Shown here: piece after piece, positions 7,675-16,243 of the stretch | How positions within the stretch are numbered: the stretch's first letter is position 1 | Layout of the letters: each line of letters opens with the position of its first letter | Assembly: GCA_963708115.1 (NCBI GenBank) | Contig: CAVPRX010000002.1 | Coordinates: 744,001-808,000, forward strand | From: VRUE01 sp963708115 | Lineage (GTDB): Bacteria; Actinomycetota; Thermoleophilia; Solirubrobacterales; 70-9 | Direction: 5' to 3' | DNA: 64,000 nucleotides | The notes under the pieces: generated by a model | Database searches by the model: none | What the model was told of the DNA's origin: nothing | What the model saw: only the letters and a program-made list of their open reading frames with translations | Program-made: the position numbers and the translations under genes

Positions 7675-9081
7675 CTAAGAGACCAGCAGCAAGACGATCA
7701 CCAAGGCGACCAGGATCGCGATCGCGAGCGCGATCTGCGCTCTGACCTGATCTCGCGGGGGCGACCAGTTGTGCTCGTCCGCGGTGCGAAGGGCGGAGTA
7801 CCCGACCACGGACAGGCCGCCGATCGCGAGGACGAACGCGACAAAGCCGGCCCGACTGTGCTCGCCGGGAACCCCCAGGTTGACCCCCAGGACGCTGGCG
7901 ATCAAGGTCGGGATGAGAACGACCGAGGCGAGCACCGCGGCGATGAACTGAAAGTGATCGCGCTGCGCGTGCTCATAGGCCATGAGCTCGTGGCGCACGG
8001 TCTGGGAGGCGAGCCGGCAGTCGTCGTGAAGAGCATGGACGTTGTCGAGGGCGAAGCCGTAGCGCCGCTTGGCCTCGGCTGGAACCAGCTCCTGCACTAC
8101 GGCGGGGGCACCCGAGATCTCACCGCTGAAACGACGCAGAATGGTCGACAGATGACGGTCGAGCTGGTGTGCGACGTCCGCCAGGCCGTCGATCACGCTG
8201 GCCTTTTCGGTGACGTCGCCTTTGAGTCGCGGTCTGATGTCGTCATGGAGCTCGATGCCGTCGTTCAGCAGCCACGCCAGCCGTTCGATGTCCTGCAGCT
8301 GATCTCGGATCACGGCGGCGACGGCCCGCGCGCTGGTCGCCTGGTGCATCCCGATCGCCTCGGCCACCTCGCGCCCGCTGGCCGTGCGACCCTGGGGCAG
8401 GAATCGTGTCAGCACGTCGGCTGGCACTAATTTCCTTTGCGAGACGCGCTTGGCGGTCCCGGCCCGATCCGAGCAGAAGGTGTCGGGGAGCCGCACTGAG
8501 ACGATCGCGTTGCCGAAGACCCCGACGGTCGCGCGGAGAACGGTGTACGCGAGCTCGGCACCGTCGGACAAGCCGCTCTTTTCGGGTCTGAAGCCGGCGG
8601 TCGGGAACGCCGTCAGCGGGCAGCCGCCCGCGTCCTTTTGGAGTTCGGCTACGACACGCGGCTCGAAGAGCGCGTCGCGAACCGTGCCGAAGGCGCCCCT
8701 CGAGTAGGCGAACGGCAGCGCGCGCAGGAGCCGGGTCGAGCCGAGCTCGCCGTCGACGCGATGCGGCGCCGGTGCGTGCAGGCCGATCGCCGTGAGCGCC
8801 TCTTGCACGAGGTTCCAGTAGATGCGGGGCGTCGGCAGGGCGCCCCATACCTTGTACTCCCCTTCGAGCCATTCGGACTGGAGCTGGTCGTCGATCTCCA
8901 ACTGAGTCTCGATCCAAACCGTCGCCCCGTCGGCCTTCGCGACCCTGAGCCGCTCCAAGCTTGCGCTGACGGAGAGATCCTCGACGGCCTCCCACTCGCC
9001 GCGCCCCGCCTTTGGCCAGATAGTCGCGCAGGTGGGAAGCACGGGCACCGGTATGTCCAGGTAGGCGGACGTATCGCCCAT
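7675..9081 (-). CDS. Divergent CorA-like membrane protein
   Basis: A 468-residue protein. The last ~100 residues resemble the CorA metal-channel pore: helix FQFIAAVLASVVLIPTLIAS followed by LGVNLGVPGEH, where the canonical GMN signature is replaced by GVN (residues 399-401). A second segment covers ~411-430 and a third hydrophobic segment, unusual for CorA, ends the chain (451-468). The N-terminal ~360 residues are soluble, helical near the membrane (LQDIERLAWLLNDGIEL, LADVAHQLDRHLSTIL) and otherwise unlike standard CorA domains. It may transport a divalent cation or act as a sensor; the substrate cannot be inferred. A canonical CorA gene lies at 25393-26400. Confidence 0.6.
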   Translation of the reverse strand: MGDTSAYLDIPVPVLPTCATIWPKAGRGEWEAVEDLSVSASLERLRVAKADGATVWIETQLEIDDQLQSEWLEGEYKVWGALPTPRIYWNLVQEALTAIGLHAPAPHRVDGELGSTRLLRALPFAYSRGAFGTVRDALFEPRVVAELQKDAGGCPLTAFPTAGFRPEKSGLSDGAELAYTVLRATVGVFGNAIVSVRLPDTFCSDRAGTAKRVSQRKLVPADVLTRFLPQGRTASGREVAEAIGMHQATSARAVAAVIRDQLQDIERLAWLLNDGIELHDDIRPRLKGDVTEKASVIDGLADVAHQLDRHLSTILRRFSGEISGAPAVVQELVPAEAKRRYGFALDNVHALHDDCRLASQTVRHELMAYEHAQRDHFQFIAAVLASVVLIPTLIASVLGVNLGVPGEHSRAGFVAFVLAIGGLSVVGYSALRTADEHNWSPPRDQVRAQIALAIAILVALVIVLLLVS

Positions 9082-9117
9082 TGAGCGTAATGCTATTTAC
9101 AATCGCTCGAAGATGTA

Positions 9118-9564
9118 TTACTGATTGGGTAGCGGCGAGCCCGCCAGAAGGAAGAACCAGCCGACGAAGACGAGTCCGGCCAAGAGCACCGAGCCCATCA
9201 TCACCGCCTCGACCACCGTGGTGGTCCCGGCAGCGCCGCCGCTGTCGCGCATGCTCTTCAGCCAGCTCGGCCGCATCGGCGCCAGCCGGTTCGTGCCGGT
9301 GATTCGCATGTAGAGAGCGTTGAGGCGACCGATCAGCCAAGCGTCGAGGACGACCGTCAGGATGATCCCGATCGCCACCACGGCGTAGGGCCCTGCGGCT
9401 GGGAACTGCGTCGAAGCGACCTTCGAGCCGATCCAGAGCCAGCCCACCGGGATCGCCGTCCACAGCGCCAGGGCGGTAAGCAGCATCACGACGAAGACGC
9501 CACTGGCCATCAGGCCTCGAAGGGCGCTCGATGCGTGCGAGTGGGTGATCGTCTCCGCGTGCAT
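9118..9564 (-). CDS. Small integral membrane protein, unknown function
   Basis: A 148-residue protein with an His/Ser-rich N-terminus and about four membrane segments (LMASGVFVVMLLTALALW; PYAVVAIGIILTVVLDAWLI; a last pair around VVEAVMMGSVLLAGLVFVGW). A conserved-looking loop, RLNALYMRITGTNRLAPMRPSW, sits between segments 2 and 3. It is 36 bases upstream of the CorA-like gene on the same strand and diverges from yebC. No family was recognised. Confidence 0.55.
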   Translation of the reverse strand: MHAETITHSHASSALRGLMASGVFVVMLLTALALWTAIPVGWLWIGSKVASTQFPAAGPYAVVAIGIILTVVLDAWLIGRLNALYMRITGTNRLAPMRPSWLKSMRDSGGAAGTTTVVEAVMMGSVLLAGLVFVGWFFLLAGSPLPNQ

Positions 9565-9588
9565 CCCTTACTCATAGAATGGCAAACG

Positions 9589-10338
9589 ATGTCCGGGCAT
9601 TCGAAGTGGTCCTCGATAAAACACAAGAAGGGCGCGGCTGACGCCAAACGCGGCAAGCTCTTCACCAAGCTGGCGCGCGCGATCACCGTCGCCGCCCGTG
9701 ATGGTGGCGGCGACCCCGACAACAGCCCGGCGCTTGCGACGGCGATCCAGAAGGCGCGGGACGCCTCGATGCCCAAGGACAACATCCAGCGGGCGATCGA
9801 CCGGGGCACCGGCGAGGGCAGCGATGCCACCGCTATCGAGAGCGTCGTTTTCGAGGGGTACGGCCCCGGCGGCGCTGCGATTCTGGTCGAGGCGCTGACC
9901 GATAACCGCAACCGCACCAGCGCCGAAGTGCGCCACGCTTTCAGCAAGCACAACGGCAGCCTCGGCGAGCCGGGTTCGGTCGCCTGGATCTTCGAGAAAC
10001 GGGGTGTGCTCGCGGTCGACGGCGCCCGTTACGGCGAGGACGATCTGATCGCGGCGATCGACGCCGGCGCCGAGGACGTGCGCGAGGAGGGGGATCTGCT
10101 GCGGGTGCTCTGCGAGCCGGCCAGCCTCAGCGCTGTCCGCGAGGTGTTGGAGGCCGGCGGGGTCGAGATCCAGTCTGCGGACGTGACGATGGAGCCGAAG
10201 AGCACGGTGGAGGTCAAAGGCAACGATGCGAAGTCGCTGCTGGGCCTGATCGAAGACCTCGAAGACGACGACGACGTCAACGAGGTCCACGCCAACTTCG
10301 ACATCCCCGACGAGGTGCTCCAGCAGCTAGCTGCGTAG
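9589..10338 (+). CDS. yebC: YebC/PmpR-family protein (TACO1-like translation or transcription factor)
   Basis: The ATG at 9589 gives 249 residues with the invariant N-terminus MSGHSKWSSIKHKKGAADAK; the longer open frame upstream would add residues unlike the family. Later blocks (YGPGGAAILVEALTDNRNRT, GSVAWIFEKRG, ending in DLEDDDDVNEVHANFDIP) are typical. Members bind DNA or the ribosome; YebC homologues have been linked to relief of polyproline stalling and to transcription control. It precedes ruvCAB, a widespread arrangement. TAGAAT at 9575-9580 lies eight bases before the ATG with no Shine-Dalgarno, so the mRNA may be leaderless. Confidence 0.95.
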   Translation: MSGHSKWSSIKHKKGAADAKRGKLFTKLARAITVAARDGGGDPDNSPALATAIQKARDASMPKDNIQRAIDRGTGEGSDATAIESVVFEGYGPGGAAILVEALTDNRNRTSAEVRHAFSKHNGSLGEPGSVAWIFEKRGVLAVDGARYGEDDLIAAIDAGAEDVREEGDLLRVLCEPASLSAVREVLEAGGVEIQSADVTMEPKSTVEVKGNDAKSLLGLIEDLEDDDDVNEVHANFDIPDEVLQQLAA

Positions 10339-10371
10339 AGGCATCCGGGAGCGCGTCCAGAATCACTTCCT

Positions 10372-10884
10372 ATGCAAGTAGTGATGGGGATCGACCCCGG
10401 CGCAGCCAACCTCGGCTTCGGCATCGTCCGGGTCGAGGGCAATCGCATGGTCGCCCTCGACGGCGGTGTCGTCGAGACGACGGCCGAGCTGCCGATGGAG
10501 CGCCGTCTGGAGCGGATCCACGGCTCCATCGCCGAGCTGATCGCCTGGCACGAGCCGAAGGCGATGGCTGTCGAGGACGTCTTCTTCGGCAAGAACGTGC
10601 AGACGGCGATGACCGTCGGCCGCGCCAGTGGAGTGGCGATGCTCGCCGCAGCGCAGGCCGGCATCGCCTGCTTCACCTACACGCCGCAGGCGATCAAGAT
10701 GGCCGTCTGCGGCAGCGGCGCCGCCGGCAAGAAGCAGGTGCAGAGAATGGTCGGGACCCTGCTGGGCCTGCCTGAGCTTCCTACCCCTGACCACGCCGCC
10801 GACGCCCTGGCTGTGGCGATCTGCCATGGGGGCGGCAGCGGCCGCCGCGCTGCCATCGAGATGGCGGAGGGAGTCGCGCAGTGA
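10372..10884 (+). CDS. ruvC: Holliday junction endonuclease RuvC
   Basis: A 170-residue RuvC. The resolvase active-site acids are present: Asp8 (GIDPGAANLGFG), Glu68 (AVEDVFFGKN), and Asp140/Asp144 with His141 (TPDHAADALAVA). A start at Met5 would also be plausible. RuvC cuts Holliday junctions made mobile by RuvAB. The C-terminus runs into ruvA with a 4-base GTGA overlap, so ruvCAB is one translationally coupled unit. No LexA box is visible in the 33 bases upstream. Confidence 0.97.
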   Translation: MQVVMGIDPGAANLGFGIVRVEGNRMVALDGGVVETTAELPMERRLERIHGSIAELIAWHEPKAMAVEDVFFGKNVQTAMTVGRASGVAMLAAAQAGIACFTYTPQAIKMAVCGSGAAGKKQVQRMVGTLLGLPELPTPDHAADALAVAICHGGGSGRRAAIEMAEGVAQ

Positions 10885-11474
10885 TCGCGGCGGTGCGCGG
10901 CGAGGTGATGGTGCGACGGCCCGACCATGTCGTGATCGATGCCGGCGGGGTCGGCTACCGGCTCACGGTCTCGGCCGAGACGTTGAAGGCGGTGCCGGCG
11001 ACCGGCCGCGAGGCCTTCCTGCACGCCGAGCTCGTCTCGCGCGAGGACTCGCTGGCGCTGTTCGGCTTTGCCTCCGAGGAGGAGCGCGACCTCTTCGGGC
11101 AGCTGGTCTCGGTCAGCGGCGTCGGGCCGAAAGTCGCGATCTCGGTGCTTTCCGGTGGGCCGGCCCGAGAGCTGCTGCGCGCAATCGCCGCCGGCGACGC
11201 GAAACGATTCCAAGCCGCACCGGGGATCGGCAAACGGACCTCGGAGCGGATCATCGTCGAGCTGCGCGAGAAGGTCGCGGGGGCGTTGGAGGAAGAGGTG
11301 ACGCTGGCCGCCGGCGATGACGACCCGCGTGCGCTCGCCCGCGACGGCCTCGTCAACCTCGGCTACGCGCCGCTGGAAGCCGAGCAGCTGCTCGACGGGA
11401 TAGACGGCGGCGATGCCGAGGAGTTGCTCGCCAGCGCTCTGCGCAAAGCCGGGTCCGGGAGGAAGGCGGCGTGA
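10881..11474 (+). CDS. ruvA: Holliday junction DNA-binding protein RuvA
   Basis: A 197-residue RuvA. It starts at GTG 10881 with MIAAVRGEV, an OB-fold N-domain (HVVIDAGGVGYRLTVS), the acidic pin region (RDLFGQLVSVSGVGPKVA) with two helix-hairpin-helix motifs (VSGVGPKVA, APGIGKRTSERI), and a C-terminal three-helix RuvB-binding domain (ARDGLVNLGYAPLEAEQLL). It forms the tetramer that holds the four-way junction. It overlaps ruvC and ruvB by four bases each. Confidence 0.97.
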   Translation: MIAAVRGEVMVRRPDHVVIDAGGVGYRLTVSAETLKAVPATGREAFLHAELVSREDSLALFGFASEEERDLFGQLVSVSGVGPKVAISVLSGGPARELLRAIAAGDAKRFQAAPGIGKRTSERIIVELREKVAGALEEEVTLAAGDDDPRALARDGLVNLGYAPLEAEQLLDGIDGGDAEELLASALRKAGSGRKAA

Positions 11475-12538
11475 ACGAGAAACGGATCCGCACCCCCGGC
11501 ATCGACGGCGACGATGGCGAGCCCGAGGTCCGCATACACGACGCGCGCGCCGACATCCCCGACGAAGACCTCGACCGCTCGCTGCGACCGCCGAGCCTTG
11601 ACGACTTCGTCAACCAGGCGCAGGTGACCGAGCAGCTGGCGATCTTCATCGAGGCGGCAAAGCGTCGGGGCGAGCCGCTCGACCACGTCCTGCTCGCCGG
11701 CCCGCCGGGGCTCGGCAAGACCTCGCTGGCCCACATCGTCGCTGCCGAGATGGGGGTGCCGCTGGTCCAGACCGCCGGCCCGGCGTTGGAGCGCAAGGCC
11801 GACGTCGCCTCCTTCCTCACCTCGCTCGAGCCCGGCAGTGTCTTCTTCGTCGACGAGATCCACCGGCTCGGCCGGGCGGTCGAGGAGACCCTCTACCCGG
11901 CGATGGAGGACGGCGAGCTGCCGGTGGTGCTCGGTCAGGGCGCCGGCGCCCGCACCGTGACTCTGCCGCTGCCGCCATTCACGCTGGTCGGCGCGACGAC
12001 CCGGGCGGGCCTGCTGACGACGCCGCTGCGCGACCGCTTCGGGGTCAGCCACCGGCTTGAGCACTACAACCCCGTTCACCTGGCCGAGATCATCGAGCGC
12101 TCTGCCGGCATCCTCGAAGTCGAGATCGACGCCGAAGGCGCGCGCATCATCGCCGAACGTTCAAGGGGGACGCCAAGGGTCGCCAACCGCCTGCTGAAGC
12201 GGGTGCGCGATTTTGCCCAGGTAAAGGGCAGCGGCAGTGTCGACGCAGGCGTCGCCGCCGCCGGGCTGGAGATGCTCGAGGTCGACGCCGGTGGGCTCGA
12301 CCGCAGCGACCGCAGCCTGCTCGACACGGTCGCGACCAAGTTCGCGGGTGGCCCGGTTGGCCTCTCGACCCTGGCGGTGGCGATCGGCGAGGAGCAGGAC
12401 ACGATCGAGGACGTGCTCGAGCCCTACCTGCTCCAGCAGGGCTTGCTGAAGCGGACTCCGCGCGGCAGAGTGCTGACCGAGAGGGCCTACGAGCATCTCG
12501 GGATTCCGATGCCGGACCGAGCGCGCAGTCTGTTCTGA
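11471..12538 (+). CDS. ruvB: Holliday junction branch-migration ATPase RuvB
   Basis: A 355-residue AAA+ motor. Walker A GPPGLGKT is at about 77-84 and Walker B FFVDEIHRL at about 126-133; sensor 1 (GATTRAG), the arginine finger region (LRDRFG) and a winged-helix C-domain (TERAYEHLGIP) follow. The N-terminal ~35 residues are acidic and longer than in many RuvB proteins. It starts at GTG inside the ruvA stop. Confidence 0.97.
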   Translation: MNEKRIRTPGIDGDDGEPEVRIHDARADIPDEDLDRSLRPPSLDDFVNQAQVTEQLAIFIEAAKRRGEPLDHVLLAGPPGLGKTSLAHIVAAEMGVPLVQTAGPALERKADVASFLTSLEPGSVFFVDEIHRLGRAVEETLYPAMEDGELPVVLGQGAGARTVTLPLPPFTLVGATTRAGLLTTPLRDRFGVSHRLEHYNPVHLAEIIERSAGILEVEIDAEGARIIAERSRGTPRVANRLLKRVRDFAQVKGSGSVDAGVAAAGLEMLEVDAGGLDRSDRSLLDTVATKFAGGPVGLSTLAVAIGEEQDTIEDVLEPYLLQQGLLKRTPRGRVLTERAYEHLGIPMPDRARSLF

Positions 12539-12564
12539 GCGGACTCTCAGTAGCCTGTGGTGGG

Positions 12565-13017
12565 ATGCCTTTCTTCATCTGCCCTAACTGCGGGAACAGG
12601 GAGCTGAGCGCGGACCGGACAGCCGGTTTCAGCACCCGTCCAAAGGGCTGCTCCAAATGCGGCTTCGGCTTCGTTTTCGAGCTGCTCGACGATTACTACC
12701 CGGCGCCGAACGCGGCCTTCTTCGTCTGCGATCAGCAGGCGCGGGTGATCGACGCCGGGCGCGGCAGCTTCGAGCTCACCGGCCTGACCGACGAGGATGT
12801 GATCGGTCGTCCCGTGAAAGAGGTCCTCGGCCTGCAGTGGGAAGCCGAGGACAACGGCGACCCGATCGAGACCTCGCTCGAGTGGGGGGTTCGCTCGCTC
12901 GGCAAAAAGGTCTCGGTGAACGCCGAGGGCGATCTCCCCGCCGAAGCTGTCGCTGACGTTTTCCCCGCCTACGACGACGACGGCGGTCTATTGATCGTCC
13001 TGACGCCGGAGAGCTGA
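12565..13017 (+). CDS. Zinc-ribbon plus PAS-like domain protein
   Basis: A 150-residue protein. Cys6, Cys9, Cys29 and Cys32 (CPNCG, CSKCG) form an N-terminal zinc ribbon. From residue ~45 a PAS fold follows: FFVCDQQARVIDAGRGSFELTG, then TDEDVIGRPVKEVLGL, ending in a hydrophobic strand (GLLIVLTPES). It has no output domain, so it may act as a partner protein. It sits between ruvB and secDF. TAGCCT stands eight bases before the ATG, again suggesting a leaderless mRNA. Function not known. Confidence 0.7.
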   Translation: MPFFICPNCGNRELSADRTAGFSTRPKGCSKCGFGFVFELLDDYYPAPNAAFFVCDQQARVIDAGRGSFELTGLTDEDVIGRPVKEVLGLQWEAEDNGDPIETSLEWGVRSLGKKVSVNAEGDLPAEAVADVFPAYDDDGGLLIVLTPES

Positions 13018-13021
13018 GGCG

Positions 13022-15937
13022 ATGAAACGGCGCAGAAATCTCTTCGTGCTGCTCTTCGTCTTGGGGCTGATCGTCTTGTCGGCTCTGGTGGTCGCGAACA
13101 AGCCGACCAAGCTCGGCCTCGACCTCAAGGGCGGCGTCGAGCTCGTCTACGAGGGCACCCCGACGGGCGAAGTAAAGGAAGTCAGCGGCGAAGACATCGA
13201 ACGCTCGATCGAAATCATCCGCGAGCGGATCGACAAGCTGGGGGTCGCCGAGCCCGAAGTCGCTCGCCTGGGCACGAAGGAGATCTCGGTCAGCCTTCCC
13301 GACGTGACCAATGCGGAGCGGGCGATCGAACAGGTCGGGTCCACCGCCCAGCTCCAGTTCTACGACTGGGAACCCAACCTGATCGGCCGCTCGAAAGCGA
13401 TCGGGGGCGTACCGGGGCGGGAACCACCGGCAAAAGCCCTTGAAGAAGCGAACGAAGAATGGAAAGCCGCCGGACGCAGCACCTCGAAGAAAGAAAACCA
13501 GCAGCTGATCTTCGCCGGTGCCTACGCGACGCCCTACGGCGCCGTCAATCTTGCCGCCGAACAGGAGCCGGTCGCCAACTGCACCACCTGCTCGACGACC
13601 AAACCGCGCTACTACCTGTTCGAATCGCTGCCGCCGCACAAGATGATCGCCGGCCCCGAGTTCTCCGAAGAAGACCTCTTCATCTCCGCCACCGGCCGCA
13701 AACGCTCACACAAGGGCATCGTCAAAAAGGTCCCGGCGGGGACGATCGTCATCTCCGAACAGCCTTCCGACCCGAACGGAAAGGTGGTCGAAGGAATCGA
13801 GAACGCCGGCTGGTACGCGCTCAAGGACAACCCGGCCCTCTCCGGCACCGACATCACCAACCCGAAGCAGGAAACCGACGAACTCGGCCAGCCCAACGTC
13901 ACCTTCACGTTCACCGACAAGGGGCAACAGGCCTTCCAGGACGTGACCCGCAAGATCGCCCAGCGCGGTCAGGCACGGGCGATCGGGCCCGCCTCCGGCG
14001 AACAGGCGGAACAGCTCTCGGGTCACTTCGCGGTCGTCCTCGACAACGAAGTCAAGACCCGGCCGATAATCGACTTCTCCCAGAACCCCGACGGGATCGA
14101 CGGCCGCACCGGCGCCCAGATCTCGGGCGGCTTCAACAGCATCCAGGAAGCGCAGGACATCGCGACCTTCCTGCAGATCGGCGCCCTGCCGGTCAACCTG
14201 AAGCTGATCAGCCAGACCCAGGTCTCGGCGACGCTCGGCAGCCAGGCGCTGCACGCCGGGATCAAGGCAGGCGTCATCGGCCTCGCTCTCGTCATCATCT
14301 TCCTGCTGCTCTTCTACCGCGTCCTCGGGCTGATCGCCGTTGTCGCTCTCGGCGCCTACGGGGTGATCTTCTTCGCCCTGGTCAAACTGATCCCGATCAC
14401 CCTGACGCTGCCGGGGATCGCGGGGCTGGTCCTGACGATCGGGGTCGCGGCCGACTCCAACATCGTCATCTTCGAGCGGATCAAGGAGGAGGTGCGCGCC
14501 GGGCGGCCGATGGCTGCCGCGATCGCCGCCGGCTACCGCCGCGGCATCGCGACGATCGTCGACGCCAACGTCGTCACCCTGCTCACCGCCTTCATCCTCT
14601 TCGTCCTCGCTACGGCCGGGGTCAAGGGCTTTGCCTTCGTTCTCGGCATCGGCACGATCGTCTCGCTGCTGACCGCGGTCGTCTTCACCCAGGCCCTGCT
14701 GCTCAGCATGAGCCGGACGCGTTTCCTGCGCTCGCCGAGCGTGCTCGGCGCCTCCGGCCAGGGCGTGCGCTGGCATTTCGACTTCATGGGCGCGAGCCGC
14801 TGGTTCTTCTCGATCTCGGGGATGATCCTGATCGTCGGCGCGCTGGCGCTCGCCACCCAGCAGCTCAACTTCGGCATCGACTTCGAGTCGGGGACGCGGA
14901 TCAAGGTGGCCCTGGTCAAGCCGACCGACGAGGAAGGCGTCCGCGACACGCTTGACGCCGCCGGTGTCTCCAGCGAGGAGATCCAGCAGGTCTCCGACCC
15001 CGAACTCGGCGAAAACGTCTTCCAGATCCAGGCGCGAGAGCTGGGTCCCAGTCAGGTGGCGAAGGCGCAGAGCGCGCTCGAGTCCGAATTCGAAGTGGCT
15101 GAAAACGGCTTCGACAGCACCAGCGTCGGGCCGACCTTCGGTCAGCAGGTGGCGAACAGCGCAATCAAGGCATTGATCTTCTCGCTGCTGGTGATCTGCG
15201 CCTACGTCGCCTTCCGCTTCGACCCGAAGTTCGCGGTCCCGGTCCTGATCGCGATCTTCCACGACATCCTGATCACCGCGGGCGTCTACTCGCTGACCGG
15301 CCGGGAGGTGACGAGCGGAACGGTCGCCGCCTTCTTGACCATCTTGGGCTACTCGCTATACGACACGATCATCGTCTTCGACCGCATCCGCGAGAACCTG
15401 CCGCGGATGCCGCGGGCAGCCTTCTCGCAGATCGTCAACCGCTCGATGAGCGAGGTACTGACCCGTTCCCTGGCGACCAGCTTCTCGACCCTTCTCGGCG
15501 TCTTCGCCCTGCTCGCCTTCGGCGGTGCCACGTTGCAGGATTTCGCTTTTGCGATGCTGGTCGGGATCGTCTCCGGCACGTACTCCTCGATCTTCATCGC
15601 CTCGCCGGTGCTGACTGCCTGGAAGGAACGCGAGCCCGGCTACGCACGGCGGCGGGCGCGGATCGCCGAGATCGACGGCACCGTTCCGGCCTACGCCGAC
15701 GACGTCGCTCTGGCGAAGTTGAGCGACGACAGTGCGTCCGAAGCTGAGATCGAGGAGGAGCTTGCCGCGGTGGCCGTTGCCGACCCTCCTCTTGCCGACG
15801 GTGGCGATCCTTCGTCAAATGGCGAGAGCACGGCCCCGGTCGAGCCGGTCGACCCGGAGACGACGGCACGGCGCGAGCGCAACGCAGAGCGACGTGAGCG
15901 CCGCAAACAGCGTCGCAAACACGGAAGGAAGCGCTAG
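13022..15937 (+). CDS. secDF: Fused protein-export membrane protein SecDF
   Basis: A 971-residue fusion of SecD and SecF, the proton-driven accessory of the Sec translocon. SecD part: first transmembrane helix near the N-terminus, motif GLDLKGGVELVYEG, a large periplasmic P1 domain (~45-400), then five helices containing LTIGVAADSNIVIFERIKEE. SecF part (from ~590): FGIDFESGTRIKV, a small P4 domain, and a second six-helix unit with TILGYSLYDTIIVFDRIREN. The final ~75 residues are a highly charged cytoplasmic tail ending KQRRKHGRKR. The periplasmic domain has two nearby cysteines (NCTTCS). It starts 5 bases after the PAS-protein stop. Confidence 0.97.
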   Translation: MKRRRNLFVLLFVLGLIVLSALVVANKPTKLGLDLKGGVELVYEGTPTGEVKEVSGEDIERSIEIIRERIDKLGVAEPEVARLGTKEISVSLPDVTNAERAIEQVGSTAQLQFYDWEPNLIGRSKAIGGVPGREPPAKALEEANEEWKAAGRSTSKKENQQLIFAGAYATPYGAVNLAAEQEPVANCTTCSTTKPRYYLFESLPPHKMIAGPEFSEEDLFISATGRKRSHKGIVKKVPAGTIVISEQPSDPNGKVVEGIENAGWYALKDNPALSGTDITNPKQETDELGQPNVTFTFTDKGQQAFQDVTRKIAQRGQARAIGPASGEQAEQLSGHFAVVLDNEVKTRPIIDFSQNPDGIDGRTGAQISGGFNSIQEAQDIATFLQIGALPVNLKLISQTQVSATLGSQALHAGIKAGVIGLALVIIFLLLFYRVLGLIAVVALGAYGVIFFALVKLIPITLTLPGIAGLVLTIGVAADSNIVIFERIKEEVRAGRPMAAAIAAGYRRGIATIVDANVVTLLTAFILFVLATAGVKGFAFVLGIGTIVSLLTAVVFTQALLLSMSRTRFLRSPSVLGASGQGVRWHFDFMGASRWFFSISGMILIVGALALATQQLNFGIDFESGTRIKVALVKPTDEEGVRDTLDAAGVSSEEIQQVSDPELGENVFQIQARELGPSQVAKAQSALESEFEVAENGFDSTSVGPTFGQQVANSAIKALIFSLLVICAYVAFRFDPKFAVPVLIAIFHDILITAGVYSLTGREVTSGTVAAFLTILGYSLYDTIIVFDRIRENLPRMPRAAFSQIVNRSMSEVLTRSLATSFSTLLGVFALLAFGGATLQDFAFAMLVGIVSGTYSSIFIASPVLTAWKEREPGYARRRARIAEIDGTVPAYADDVALAKLSDDSASEAEIEEELAAVAVADPPLADGGDPSSNGESTAPVEPVDPETTARRERNAERRERRKQRRKHGRKR

Positions 15938-16201
15938 ATGGCTCTGCTGGTCTGGTTCACGATGGGGATCGCCCTCTGGCACTTCACGGTCTTCCTGCCC
16001 GATCGCTTCTGGCAGGGCATTGTCGGGGCCTTTCTGGGCTCGGTGGTCGGCGCCGTCGTCTTTGGCGCGATCGTCGAGATCGTCTCCGACCGTGGTCTCG
16101 GTACGACCGATCTGGCGACTGCGCTGACCGCGATTCCCGGCGTTGCGATCGGGCTCGGCGTGGTCTGGGCGATCGGCGTTCGCTCGGAACAAGCGGCCTG
16201 A
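15938..16201 (+). CDS. Small two- to three-helix membrane protein
   Basis: An 87-residue hydrophobic protein whose ATG follows the secDF stop codon directly (TAGATG). Segments: WFTMGIALWHFTVFL, GIVGAFLGSVVGAVVFGAIVEI, and TALTAIPGVAIGLGVVWAIG. The glycine-rich middle helix recalls GlsB/transglycosylase-associated membrane proteins, but the match is weak. Coupling to secDF suggests a membrane-biogenesis context; the function is unknown. Confidence 0.6.
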   Translation: MALLVWFTMGIALWHFTVFLPDRFWQGIVGAFLGSVVGAVVFGAIVEIVSDRGLGTTDLATALTAIPGVAIGLGVVWAIGVRSEQAA

Positions 16202-16243
16202 AACGCGCCGAAATCCGTCCCAGGCGCTTCCTAGCCTGGCTGC

